Assembly (NCBI GenBank): GCA_030005635.1
Contig: JARUHP010000023.1
Span: 1-64,000, forward strand
From: Deltaproteobacteria bacterium IMCC39146
GTDB taxonomy: Bacteria; Desulfobacterota; Desulfuromonadia; Desulfuromonadales; BM103
Reading direction: 5' to 3'
DNA length: 64,000 nt
In this document: positions 20,530-33,384 of the stretch, in pieces
How positions within the stretch are numbered: position 1 is the stretch's first letter
Layout: every line of letters starts with the position of its first letter
Made by a program: the position numbers and the translations under genes
Notes under the pieces: model-generated
Databases searched by the model: none
What the model saw: only the letters and a program-made list of their open reading frames with translations
Told to the model about the DNA's origin: nothing

Positions 20530-21021
20530 ATGGACTTCACGAAACAATCAATCAAAACCTCTGTTGTCGCCTGCATTATAGACGACCAGAAACGAGTGCT
20601 TTTGACCCGGCGCTGCGTTGAGCCGTTTTGCGGTCAGTGGGTCATGCCGGGAGGCAAGGTTGATCACGGTGAACCTTTAGCAGAAGCGCTGCATCGTGAG
20701 GTTCGTGAAGAGGTCGGTCTCGAAGTTCATATCGACGGGCTGCTCGATGTTTATGAACATGTCGCCCTCGGCGAGCAAAAGGATCACTACGTGATTCTCT
20801 ATTACCGGGCACACCCATTAACGTTCGAACTGGTACAGAACAATCAGGAAGTCACCGAAGCGGACTGGGTCTCTGCAGAACGACTTGAAAAGTATGACAT
20901 GACCCCCGGCACATGCCATATTCTGGCCCAGGTTTACCCCGGCGTACTACAGGACCCGGGTGAACCGGACGATGAACAGACAAACCGCACCGCGGCCGGA
21001 ATTATTGACCAACAACCTTGA
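20530..21021 (+). CDS. Nudix hydrolase
   Basis: The 163-aa protein has a complete Nudix box: [18 protein letters not shown] continuing into REEVGLEV, matching GX5EX7REUXEEXGU. Nudix enzymes hydrolyse nucleoside diphosphates linked to another group; the substrate cannot be read here. The frame is open from GTG 20479, but that stretch is the hairpin repeat. The family-like start [18 protein letters not shown] at ATG 20530 is therefore preferred, although its Shine-Dalgarno sequence is weak. It ends 41 bases before argH. A house-cleaning or sugar-nucleotide role is possible; a direct arginine link is not supported. Confidence 0.85.
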   Translation: MDFTKQSIKTSVVACIIDDQKRVLLTRRCVEPFCGQWVMPGGKVDHGEPLAEALHREVREEVGLEVHIDGLLDVYEHVALGEQKDHYVILYYRAHPLTFELVQNNQEVTEADWVSAERLEKYDMTPGTCHILAQVYPGVLQDPGEPDDEQTNRTAAGIIDQQP

Positions 21022-21062
21022 GCGTAAAACAGTTCGAGACAGCCACACTAAAAGGAAAAAAC

Positions 21063-22445
21063 ATGAGTGACAAACTCTGGGCCGGACGATTCACACAACC
21101 GACCGATGCCTTTGTCGAAGAATTTACAGCTTCGATCAATTTTGACCAGCGCCTTTACCGCTACGACATCCTCGGTTCTGTCACTCACGCCAGAATGCTC
21201 GCTCGACAGGAAATCATCGCCGATGGCGAGGCCGAAGTGATCGTTGCGGGCCTCAACGAGATCCTGTTTGAGATCGAAGCAGGAAACTTCACCTTCTCTG
21301 TTGCCCGCGAAGATATTCACATGAATATCGAAGCGAGGCTGATAGAAAAGATCGGTTCAGTCGGTGGTAAACTGCACACCGCACGCTCACGCAACGACCA
21401 GGTCGCCCTCGACGTGCGTCTCTACCTGCGCGATGAAGTAGATGCTATTTCCGCAGCCCTTAAAAAGCTACAATCGGCCCTGCTCGACCAGGCCGAGGCA
21501 AACCTCGATGTCATCATGCCGGGCTACACGCACCTGCAAACCGCACAGCCGGTCCTCTTTGCCCATCACATGCTCGCTTACGTAGAGATGCTGGCGCGGG
21601 ATACCGGTCGTCTGCACGACTTGCGCAGTCGCCTCAACCTGATGCCTCTGGGTGCCGGTGCCCTGGCAGGAACGACCTTCCCCATCGACCGTGAATGGGT
21701 TGCCGAGCAGCTCGGCTTTGCCGGTGTCACACGCAACAGCCTCGATACCGTCTCCGATCGCGACTTTGCGCTCGAGTTTTGCAGCTTTGCCTCGATCATG
21801 ATGATGCACCTCTCGCGACTTTCCGAAGAGCTGATCCTCTGGTCGAGCGCCGACTTTGCCTTTATCAACCTCTCCGACGGCTTCTGTACCGGCAGCTCGA
21901 TCATGCCGCAGAAGAAAAACCCCGATGTTCCAGAGCTGGTGCGCGGTAAAACCGGCCGGGTTTATGGCAACCAGGTCAGCCTGCTGACCCTGATGAAATC
22001 ACTGCCGCTGGCTTATAATAAGGACATGCAGGAAGACAAAGAGCCGCTCTTCGACACCGTCGATACAGTGCGTGGTTCACTCAAGGTCTTCGCCGAGATG
22101 ATCGTCGAGATGAGCATCAAGTCAGAACAAATGAGAATTGCTGCAGGACGCGGCTTCTCAACCGCCACTGATATTGCCGACTACCTGGTACGCAAGGGCC
22201 TGCCTTTCCGCAACGCTCACGAAGTGGTTGGCAAAACCGTGCGTTACTGCATAGAGAACGCTAAAGATATTCCCGATTTGACTCTCGCCGAGTTCCAGCA
22301 ATTCTCCAGCGACATCGAATCCGATATTTTCGATTGCGTCACCCTTGAAGCTTCTGTGAATGCCCGTACAGCAACCGGCGGAACAGCGCGCTCAGCGGTT
22401 GAAAAAGAACTTGGCCTCGCCCGTCAGGCCCTGAAGGAAGGCTAA
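21063..22445 (+). CDS. argH: Argininosuccinate lyase
   Basis: Last step of arginine synthesis, splitting argininosuccinate into arginine and fumarate. The 460-aa protein has the fumarase/aspartase signature [32 protein letters not shown] and the motif [13 protein letters not shown]. The frame is open from TTG 21018, but [10 protein letters not shown] at ATG 21063 follows AAAGGA and matches the family start. The next gene begins two bases after its stop codon, so the lipoprotein is cotranscribed. Confidence 0.97.
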   Translation: MSDKLWAGRFTQPTDAFVEEFTASINFDQRLYRYDILGSVTHARMLARQEIIADGEAEVIVAGLNEILFEIEAGNFTFSVAREDIHMNIEARLIEKIGSVGGKLHTARSRNDQVALDVRLYLRDEVDAISAALKKLQSALLDQAEANLDVIMPGYTHLQTAQPVLFAHHMLAYVEMLARDTGRLHDLRSRLNLMPLGAGALAGTTFPIDREWVAEQLGFAGVTRNSLDTVSDRDFALEFCSFASIMMMHLSRLSEELILWSSADFAFINLSDGFCTGSSIMPQKKNPDVPELVRGKTGRVYGNQVSLLTLMKSLPLAYNKDMQEDKEPLFDTVDTVRGSLKVFAEMIVEMSIKSEQMRIAAGRGFSTATDIADYLVRKGLPFRNAHEVVGKTVRYCIENAKDIPDLTLAEFQQFSSDIESDIFDCVTLEASVNARTATGGTARSAVEKELGLARQALKEG

Positions 22446-22447
22446 GT

Positions 22448-23239
22448 ATGAGATTTTTTCGTTTGTTTACTTTTTCCGCGGCCTCAATCCTGCGTGCTGC
22501 GCTCCTCGTCTCCATCAGTTTTTCGCTGGTTGTCTCGCTTTCTGCCTGTGGTAAAAAAGGCCCGGTCCGGCCAAAAGTAGCCATACAGCTGGAAGCTCCG
22601 ACCGATGTCACGCTACAACAGCAGGGCAACCTTTTCGTCCTTGGCTGGACAATTCCTTCCGACAATCAGGATGGTAGTGCAGAAGACTTGACCGGCTTTA
22701 TCATCAAACGCCTGATCTATAACGCGACTGAAGGCTGCCCTACCTGCCGCACCCCGGAAGAGGAAGTCGCCGAGCTTGACATCAAGGATCCGGCCCCGGG
22801 ACAAAGGATCGGCGACCGGATTTACTGGCGTGATTTCGATATTCGCGAAGGCACCGGCTACAGATACGCAGTCGTGCCAGTCACACGTGGCGATATAGAA
22901 GCGCCATTTGCTACAATTCACCTGGAAGTCCAGCAATCACCACCCGCACCCACCGGCTTAAAAGCTGAATCTGGTGACGGTCAGATTGCACTGCAATGGG
23001 ACGCTCCCCCTCTGCCGGAAGGGCTAGAGTTGCTCGGTTACAACCTGTATCGCAGACAGGCGAAGCGACCGTTTCCGATCGTTCCGGTCAACGTCAAACC
23101 CTTGCAGGAGACCCACCTGCTTGATCGCGGCCTCGATAACGGACGAGCCTACGAATATCGTGTCAGCGCGCTCGTAAGCAACGGCACTCAGCAGCTTGAA
23201 AGTATGGCCAGCCCTGGCGTACTGATTACCCCTCAGTGA
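22448..23239 (+). CDS. Lipoprotein with fibronectin type III-like domains
   Basis: The 263-aa protein has a long N-terminal hydrophobic signal and a lipobox, VSLSACGKKGP, placing the acylated Cys at about residue 34. The CGKKGP start after the lipobox resembles small LptM/YifL-type lipoproteins. The remainder has two beta-sandwich-like repeats: PTDVTLQQQGNLFVLGWTIP, then PTGLKAESGDGQIALQWDAP with a YNLYRR segment. These read as two FN3 domains (about 44-155 and 160-263). Two cysteines in EGCPTCRTP may form a disulfide. It is probably tethered in the periplasm or outer membrane; function unknown. A lipoprotein behind argH recurs in Geobacter-type genomes, as I recall. Confidence 0.82.
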   Translation: MRFFRLFTFSAASILRAALLVSISFSLVVSLSACGKKGPVRPKVAIQLEAPTDVTLQQQGNLFVLGWTIPSDNQDGSAEDLTGFIIKRLIYNATEGCPTCRTPEEEVAELDIKDPAPGQRIGDRIYWRDFDIREGTGYRYAVVPVTRGDIEAPFATIHLEVQQSPPAPTGLKAESGDGQIALQWDAPPLPEGLELLGYNLYRRQAKRPFPIVPVNVKPLQETHLLDRGLDNGRAYEYRVSALVSNGTQQLESMASPGVLITPQ

Positions 23240-23379
23240 AAGCCTAGATACAGACTTTACATGAGTCTAGTGCTATGTTACCTAGGTGCATCAGTGACTT
23301 GAGTTCAGAGAAATCATATAGCATCAGAGAACGTTCGGACAATGAGATCCGGTCGTCTTCGTACTTTAAGGAGAGAATC
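23240..23379 (+). other. Non-coding leader before dapA
   Basis: These 140 bases hold small inverted repeats: AGACT-ttacatg-AGTCT around 23251-23268, and TGCTATG (23271-23277) facing CATATAGCA ending at 23323. I checked for lysine-riboswitch landmarks because of the downstream gene and did not find them. It may be a spacer or an mRNA structure. Confidence 0.3.
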
Positions 23380-24255
23380 ATGTTCAGTGGATCCATGGTA
23401 GCGATCGTCACCCCTTTTGATAACCAGGGGCAATTCGCCGAGGAGACCTATCGTCAACTGATCGACTTCCAGATTGAAAACGGCACCGACGTTATCGTCC
23501 CCTGCGGCACGACAGGAGAATCAGCAACCCTCGATGTTGACGAGCACGAATATGTCATTAAGGTCTGTATCGACCAGGTCAACAAGCGTGTTCCTGTTAT
23601 CGCCGGCACAGGTGCCAACAACACGGCCGAAGCGATCCATCTGTCCAATAAAGCCAAGAATATGGGCGCCGATGGCCTCCTTCTGGTCTGCCCCTACTAC
23701 AACAAGCCTTCCCAGGAAGGTATCTTTCAGCATTACAAGTTACTTGCCGAAGAGGTTGCTCTACCCCAGATCCTCTACAATGTGCCTGGACGTACCGGTG
23801 TGAACATGACCTCGGCGACAACGATCCGCCTGGCCGAATTCGACAACATCGTTGCAATCAAGGAAGCCTCCGCCAACCTGACCCAGGTTTCAGAGATTCT
23901 GGCAAAAGCCGGCGACAAGATCGACGTCATCTCCGGTGACGACTTTCTCACTTTTCCGATGATGTGCTGCGGCGCCAAGGGCGTTATTTCAGTTTCCGCC
24001 AACGCCATTCCCAAGCAGGTCAAGGATATGGTCGAAGCGGTCCTGAACGCCGACTACATGATGGCTCGCAAGCTGCATCTCGAAATGTTGGACTTTCACA
24101 ACGCCATGTTTATCGACTCAAACCCGGTCCCGGTCAAGAAGACTCTGGAGCTGATGGGCAAAATGCAGGCGAATGTCCGACTGCCCCTGGTCGACATGGA
24201 TGATGAGACGCTTGAGAGACTGAAGGCGGTATTAAAGAAGTACAACGTCATCTAA
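23380..24255 (+). CDS. dapA: 4-hydroxy-tetrahydrodipicolinate synthase
   Basis: Condenses aspartate semialdehyde and pyruvate, the entry to the diaminopimelate/lysine branch. The 291-aa aldolase has the GTTGESATLDVDEH motif, the catalytic Tyr in LYNVPGRTGVN and the Schiff-base Lys in NIVAIKEASANLTQ. The upstream open frame from 23275 is not family-like. ATG 23380, with AAGGAGAG just before it, gives MFSGSMVAIVTPF, the canonical start. Next come dapB and dapL; lysA, often in this position in relatives, is absent here. Confidence 0.96.
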   Translation: MFSGSMVAIVTPFDNQGQFAEETYRQLIDFQIENGTDVIVPCGTTGESATLDVDEHEYVIKVCIDQVNKRVPVIAGTGANNTAEAIHLSNKAKNMGADGLLLVCPYYNKPSQEGIFQHYKLLAEEVALPQILYNVPGRTGVNMTSATTIRLAEFDNIVAIKEASANLTQVSEILAKAGDKIDVISGDDFLTFPMMCCGAKGVISVSANAIPKQVKDMVEAVLNADYMMARKLHLEMLDFHNAMFIDSNPVPVKKTLELMGKMQANVRLPLVDMDDETLERLKAVLKKYNVI

Positions 24256-24265
24256 CCAGTAATCC

Positions 24266-24342
24266 GCCACAGAGACACGGAGACACAGAGAATTCAGCTC
24301 AAGTTCCGACTGAGAAACTCTGTGTCTCCGTTTCTCTGTGGC
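24266..24342. repeat. CCACAGAGACAC-type long hairpin between dapA and dapB
   Basis: The left arm, 24266-24290, begins GCCACAGAGACACGGAGACA. The right arm, 24318-24342, ends TCTCCGTTTCTCTGTGGC. They pair over 25 positions with a single mismatch around a 27-base loop. Each arm is a degenerate repeat of ACAGAG/ACACGGAG units. A related hairpin lies at 58301-58380 and half an arm at 39724. There is no U-run, so it is not a typical terminator. Confidence 0.8.
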
Positions 24343-24359
24343 ATTTCTTGAGGTTTATT

Positions 24360-25163
24360 ATGATAAAGGTTGCAGTAACAGGTGCTGCGGGCAGAATGGG
24401 CGGCCGTATCATCACCCTGATTACCGAAGCCGAAGGGCTGGAAGTCGCCGGTGCGGTTGAGATGTCCGGACATGACAGACTCGGCGAAGATGCCGGCTAC
24501 ATCGCCGGCTGTGGCAACGTCGGTGTTGCCATTACTGCGTCTCTGGAAGAGGCCCTGACCAACGCCGACGTCCTGATCGACTTCACCTGGCCGGAGGTCA
24601 CTATCGGCAACGCTGAGGTCTGCGCAAGGCTCGGTAAAGCCATGGTGGTCGGCACAACCGGTCTGAATCAGGAGCAACGTGATGTTATTTCACGAGTCGC
24701 AGAGTCATCTCCGGTGGTTTTCGCGCCGAATATGAGTGTCGGCGTCAACGTCTGTTTCAAATTACTCAAGGATATGGCCAAGACCCTCGGCGAAGGCTTC
24801 GATATCGAGATCGTTGAACTGCACCACAACAAGAAAAAAGACTCGCCTTCCGGCACAGCAGTACGCATGGGCGAAATCGTTGCCGACGCTCTCGATCGTG
24901 ATTACAACGAAGTCGCCAACTATCATCGTGAAGGCATGTGCGGTGAGCGCAGCCAGGAAGAGATCGGCATGCAGACCGTGCGCGGTGGCGATATCGTCGG
25001 CGAGCACACGGTCTACTTCATCGGCATGGGCGAACGTATTGAACTGACCCATCGCGCCATGAGCCGCGACATGTTCGCCCGTGGTGCCGTGCGTGCCGCC
25101 GGTTGGCTGGCAGACAAACCGGTCGGGCTATACGATATGCAGGATGTTCTTGGGCTAAAATAG
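24360..25163 (+). CDS. dapB: 4-hydroxy-tetrahydrodipicolinate reductase
   Basis: NAD(P)H-dependent second step of the diaminopimelate branch. The 267-aa protein has the nucleotide-binding motif VAVTGAAGRMGGRII and the substrate motif ELHHNKKKDSPSGTAVRMGE. ATG 24360 gives MIKVAVTGAAGRMG; the track-length start four codons earlier is a TTG and is less likely. GAGG lies eight bases upstream. The start is 17 bases after the hairpin at 24266-24342, so that repeat forms part of the intercistronic mRNA. Confidence 0.96.
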   Translation: MIKVAVTGAAGRMGGRIITLITEAEGLEVAGAVEMSGHDRLGEDAGYIAGCGNVGVAITASLEEALTNADVLIDFTWPEVTIGNAEVCARLGKAMVVGTTGLNQEQRDVISRVAESSPVVFAPNMSVGVNVCFKLLKDMAKTLGEGFDIEIVELHHNKKKDSPSGTAVRMGEIVADALDRDYNEVANYHREGMCGERSQEEIGMQTVRGGDIVGEHTVYFIGMGERIELTHRAMSRDMFARGAVRAAGWLADKPVGLYDMQDVLGLK

Positions 25164-25172
25164 AACCTAGTG

Positions 25173-25239
25173 ACGCGGGACGCGGAACGAGGGACGAGGT
25201 TGAAGAATTTTTTCGCGTCCCTCGTTCCGCGTCCCGCGT
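25173..25239. repeat. 24-bp perfect inverted repeat after dapB
   Basis: Arms at 25173-25196 and 25216-25239 pair perfectly over 24 bases. The left arm begins ACGCGGGACGCGGAACGAGG and the loop is 19 bases (25197-25215). The arm is internally repetitive: GGGACG, CGGAACG, AGGGACG. It lies ten bases after the dapB stop and 38 before dapL, inside an apparent operon. A relative follows argG. Without a U-run it may stabilise or process mRNA, or be a DNA repeat. Confidence 0.85.
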
Positions 25240-25276
25240 GCCAATAATTTCCAACTCAACGGAGGACATAATTTAA

Positions 25277-26512
25277 ATGGCACGTATCAATGATAGCTAT
25301 CTCAAACTCCAAGCAGGCTACCTCTTCCCTGAAATCGGCCGCCGCGTTAAAGATTTCACCGACGCCAACGCTGACGCTCAGGTGATTCGTCTCGGCATCG
25401 GCGATGTCACCCTGCCGCTGGCACCGGCCGTACTCAAAGCTTTCCACGAAGGTGTTGATGACATGGCCCAAGGCGAGTCCTTTCACGGCTACGGTCCTGA
25501 GCAAGGTTATAACTGGCTCTCTCAGGTCATCATTGACAAAGCTTACAAACCGCTCGGCGTTGACTTAAAAACCTCGGAGGTCTTTATCTCTGATGGTTCC
25601 AAGTGCGACTGTGCCAACATCCTCGACATCTTCGACCTCGGCAACAAGGTCGCGATCTGCGACCCTGTGTACCCGGTCTACAACGACACCAATGTCATGG
25701 TCGGCCGCACGGGCCAGGCTGACGACAAGGGCTACTATGAAGGCATCCACTACATGCCTTGCACCGGTGCCAACAACTTCACCCCGTCGATCCCGAACGA
25801 AAAGGTCGATGTCATCTATCTTTGCTACCCGAACAACCCAACCGGTGCGGTGGCAACCAAGGCGGACCTGAAAAAATGGGTCGATTACGCCCTAGCCAAC
25901 GATGCTGTCATCCTCTTTGACGCCGCCTACGAGGCCTTCATCACAGAAGCGGAGATTCCCCATTCGATCTATGAAGTCGAAGGTGCCCGCGAGTGTGCCA
26001 TCGAGTTCCGCTCCTTCTCCAAAACCGCCGGCTTCACCGGTGTGCGTTGCGGTCTGGTTATTGTTCCTGAAGAGTTGATGGGCACCACCGCTGATGGTTC
26101 TAAATACAGCTTTAACAAACTCTGGAATCGTCGTCAGACCACCAAGTTCAACGGCGTCTCCTATCCGGTGCAGAAAGCCGCGGCAGCCGTCTATTCTGAT
26201 GAAGGCTGGGCACAGATCAAAGAAACCATCGACTACTACATGGAGAATGCCCGGATTATTCGCGAAGGGCTCACCGACGCCTGCATCACCTGCTTCGGTG
26301 GCGTCAACGCTCCCTACATCTGGCTGGAAACCCCAGAAGGCATGACCAGCTGGGACTTCTTCGACAAACTCCTCAACGAATGTCATGTGGTCGGCACCCC
26401 CGGCAGCGGTTTCGGCCCTTCCGGTGAAGGCTACTTCCGACTTTCGGCTTTTGGTGATCGTGCCAATGTAGAAACAGCCGTACAACGTATCAGGGTTAAA
26501 TGGGGCAAGTAG
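25277..26512 (+). CDS. dapL: LL-diaminopimelate aminotransferase
   Basis: Converts tetrahydrodipicolinate directly to LL-diaminopimelate with glutamate, bypassing the acyl-intermediate steps. The 411-aa class I/II aminotransferase has the PLP lysine in [27 protein letters not shown], and [15 protein letters not shown]. The ATG is preceded by GGAGGA at 25261-25266, the best ribosome site in this cluster. With dapA and dapB it defines the lysine and peptidoglycan-precursor route; epimerase (dapF) and lysA are outside the window. A strong terminator follows 50 bases downstream. Confidence 0.96.
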   Translation: MARINDSYLKLQAGYLFPEIGRRVKDFTDANADAQVIRLGIGDVTLPLAPAVLKAFHEGVDDMAQGESFHGYGPEQGYNWLSQVIIDKAYKPLGVDLKTSEVFISDGSKCDCANILDIFDLGNKVAICDPVYPVYNDTNVMVGRTGQADDKGYYEGIHYMPCTGANNFTPSIPNEKVDVIYLCYPNNPTGAVATKADLKKWVDYALANDAVILFDAAYEAFITEAEIPHSIYEVEGARECAIEFRSFSKTAGFTGVRCGLVIVPEELMGTTADGSKYSFNKLWNRRQTTKFNGVSYPVQKAAAAVYSDEGWAQIKETIDYYMENARIIREGLTDACITCFGGVNAPYIWLETPEGMTSWDFFDKLLNECHVVGTPGSGFGPSGEGYFRLSAFGDRANVETAVQRIRVKWGK

Positions 26513-26561
26513 TTCCCTGGAAGAAGATTAAGTTCCCATTTTGAAAGACCCATAAAACAGT

Positions 26562-26595
26562 AAAGCCCCGCACCAGCTAAGTGCGGGGCTTTTTT
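26562..26595 (+). terminator. Rho-independent terminator after dapL
   Basis: A 12-base stem (AAAGCCCCGCAC at 26562-26573 with GTGCGGGGCTTT at 26581-26592), a 7-base loop and a run of six T. It closes the arginine/diaminopimelate cluster and insulates gltB. Confidence 0.92.
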
Positions 26596-26638
26596 CTTGA
26601 CTAATAAACTATCTTTTCAGATTCTGTTGCTCCTTGTA

Positions 26639-26679
26639 TTGACAAAAGTGATTGTACAAGTCATATTTCTTGATTGTAC
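26639..26679 (+). promoter_or_regulatory. gltBD promoter with a duplicated GATTGTAC motif
   Basis: A perfect -35 TTGACA (26639-26644), a 17-base spacer and the -10-like CATATT (26662-26667). The octamer GATTGTAC occurs at 26650-26657, within the spacer, and again at 26672-26679, near the expected start site. The copies are 22 bases apart, about two helical turns. The first overlaps the palindrome TTGTACAA. That spacing suits a dimeric regulator bound to one face of the DNA; the regulator is not known. Confidence 0.5.
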
Positions 26680-26687
26680 TCGACCTA

Positions 26688-26747
26688 CCCACCCACACGG
26701 GAGGGCAAAAGCTTTATAAAGTAAAAGCGGAGGCATCGCTTCCGTTT
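26688..26747 (+). promoter_or_regulatory. Structured 5' leader of gltB with two hairpins
   Basis: Hairpin 1: CCCACCC (26688-26694), loop ACAC, GGGAGGG (26699-26705), with one A-A mismatch. Hairpin 2: CGGAGGC (26728-26734), loop ATC, GCTTCCG (26738-26744), extendable by A-T pairs to 26747. Hairpin 2 ends about ten bases before the ACGAGGA ribosome site of gltB. Neither is followed by a U-run. They could affect translation or serve as an RNA-protein site. Confidence 0.4.
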
Positions 26748-26768
26748 CCCAATAAACGAGGATCAATA

Positions 26769-31326
<4,558 letters not shown>

Positions 31327-31334
<8 letters not shown>

Positions 31335-32805
31335 CCCACGCGGATTTATCAAACATGGCCGTCGCGACAAGACCCTGCAATCGGTCAATGCGCGCTTGCA
31401 ACATCATGAAGAGCAATACGACTATCCCAGGGAAGAGAAGGTCAAGACCCAGGCTTCTCGCTGCATGGATTGCGGCGTTCCCTTCTGCATGACCGGCTGC
31501 CCTCTGGGCAATCTGATCCCGGAATGGAACGACCTGGTCTACCGTGGCCAGTGGCAACAGGCGCTTCAGGCCCTGCACGCCACTAACAACTTTCCGGAGT
31601 TTACCGGCCGGGTCTGTCCTGCTCCCTGCGAGACCTCATGTGTCCTCGGCATCAACGAACCCGCAGTGACGATCAAACTGCACGAGGTGTCTATCGTCGA
31701 CAAGGGCTTCGAAGAGGGTTGGATTGTCCCTCAACCGCCTGCCCAACGTAGCGACAAAACCGTTGCCATCATCGGTAGCGGGCCTGCTGGTCTGGCCTGT
31801 GCCCAACAACTAAATCGCGCTGGCCACACCGTGACTGTGATTGAGAAAACAGACCGTGCTGGAGGTCTGGTGATGTATGGCATCCCTCACTACAAGTTGC
31901 GCAAGGAGAAGGTCCAGCGTCGTATCGACCTTTTGCAAGCTGAAGGAATAGAGTTCCGTTACTCCTGCGAAGTCGGTAAGGATGTAGCGTTTGATGAGAT
32001 CAAGTCTGCATTCGACGCAGTCGTTATTGCCACGGGTGCCGAAGAGCCACGCGATCTCCCTGTCGACGGCCGCTCTCTGGAGGGCATTCACTTCGCGATG
32101 GAGTTTTTACCTCAGCAGAATCGCGCCAACTGGGGAGACAGTAACATTGCTGCCCTGCACCAAAAAAAGCAGACGATCAGTGCCAAAGGCAAAAAAGTCA
32201 TTGTCATCGGTGGCGGTGATACCGGTTCGGACTGCATCGGCACGTCGATGCGCCAGGGAGCGGCCAGCGTCGTTAACTTCGAGCTTCTCGAACAGCCCCC
32301 GAATCAACGCGCCGCCGATAACCCCTGGCCACAGTGGTCACGCATCATGCGTGTCAGCACTTCGGTTGAAGAGATGCAAGTTATGGGTGGTGAGGTTTTT
32401 TACGAGATCATGACCACACGCTTTATCGGTAGAGGTAAAACAGTCACCGGACTCGAGACCGTCAAGGTTAAATGGGTCGATGGCAGACCAGAAAAGATCG
32501 AGGGCAGTGAGCATCTCTGGAAATGCGACCTCGTCCTCCTGGCAATGGGCTACCTCGGACCGCGCTCGGAGTTGGTCAAACAGTGTGGCTGCGAAACAGA
32601 CTTGCGTTCCAACATAAAAACCGACTCCAAAACCCGCATGAGCTCGGTCGATGGCGTTTTTGCAGCCGGCGACTGTCGTCGAGGTCAGAGCCTTGTGGTT
32701 TGGGCCATCAGCGAAGGACGCGAGATCGCCCGTTGCGTTGATACCTACCTGACCGGTGCAGAGAGTTTGTTGCCCAAGGTGCGACTGGAACCCTTCGTGT
32801 ATTGA
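31327..32805 (+). CDS. gltD: Glutamate synthase small subunit
   Basis: Passes electrons from NAD(P)H through FAD and Fe-S clusters to GltB. The 492-aa protein has the N-terminal cysteine cluster ([37 protein letters not shown]). The FAD Rossmann motif [16 protein letters not shown] and the NADP motif [13 protein letters not shown] follow, and the C-terminal part has [25 protein letters not shown] at 31313-31318 serves its ATG, which lies inside the gltB 3' end. No clear hairpin terminator follows; the downstream gap contains a large repeat element. Confidence 0.97.
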
Positions 32806-32838
32806 TCTGGTCAACAGGGTTTAATTGACGACATATTG

Positions 32839-33360
32839 AGAGCATCAGATCGTTAATCTGTTGCTCTTTGTTTTTTTATTGAGAACCAAAGGCAGAACCG
32901 GCGGGTCGCGTCCCGCCATACGCCTTACTTTTTTCAACGCCAAAAAAGTAAGCAAAAAGGCTGGCTCCTAGCGGAGGGCATATTCGTTCGCCAGTTTTCT
33001 GTATTTTCTACAACGAAAAGATATGACGAGCCGGCCCGTTTCAGGGGGGCCTAACAGTCGTGTTTCTAGCTGGGGTTGACGTAAGAACACTCCAGCTTCG
33101 TCCTATCACTGTAGTAGAGGTTCTCAAGGGTCTCGTCAAGAAGGGGGGATCGGTAGCATGACTTTCGGAGAAACTTTTCTGAATTGATGCTACCGTGATA
33201 GCGAGCCAGACATGCCGAGCGCAGCGCCAGGTTTTCTTTTGCTTCGTTTTCTTTGTCGCTACAAAGAAAATGAAGGTGCTGGCGGCACCCCGCTGGTTTT
33301 GATTTTGTGGGGTGAAGAGTTCGACAAAAAGAGCAACAGCTTAACAAGCTATTGAAGGCT
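32839..33360. mobile_element. ~520-bp hairpin-rich repeat element, copy A
   Basis: Occupies nearly all of the 579-base gap between gltD and the GreA-like gene. The left boundary is a palindrome (AGAGCATCAGAT at 32839-32850, ATCTGTTGCTCT at 32856-32867). Next comes GGCGGGTCGCGTCCCGCC at 32900-32917. A hairpin of TTACTTTTTT facing CAAAAAAGTAA and the block AGCGGAGGGCAT follow. The right part contains TTTTCTTTGT-cgct-ACAAAGAAAA (33247-33270) and ends at a degenerate copy of the boundary palindrome (AGAGCAACAGC near 33330). The same modules occur in reverse order at 55948-56459. The frame at 33066-33347 (minus) is considered non-coding; see findings. Confidence 0.75.
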
Positions 33361-33384
33361 ATAGCTTAGCGACAAAAAAAACCA

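Noticed and set aside
21018-21062. N-terminal extension of argH from a TTG
   Set aside because: ATG 21063 with AAAGGA upstream gives the family-standard start.
23240-23379. Lysine riboswitch before dapA
   Set aside because: Too short and without the conserved junction motifs of that class.
24266-24342. Possible CRISPR-like array or tandem repeat locus
   Set aside because: Repeats within arms are degenerate and arranged as one inverted pair; there are no regularly spaced identical repeats with unique spacers and no cas genes.
26688-26747. ANTAR-type antitermination hairpins before gltB
   Set aside because: Loops are four and three bases rather than the six-base loops with conserved A and G, and no terminator follows.
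26652-26768. N-terminal extension of gltB
   Set aside because: This stretch contains the -10 region and leader hairpins; ATG 26769 with ACGAGGA fits GltB and places the catalytic Cys at 23.
33066-33347. 93-aa minus-strand open frame in repeat element A
   Set aside because: It lies wholly within the repeated element; codon changes against the other copy are mostly non-synonymous and no ribosome site is evident.
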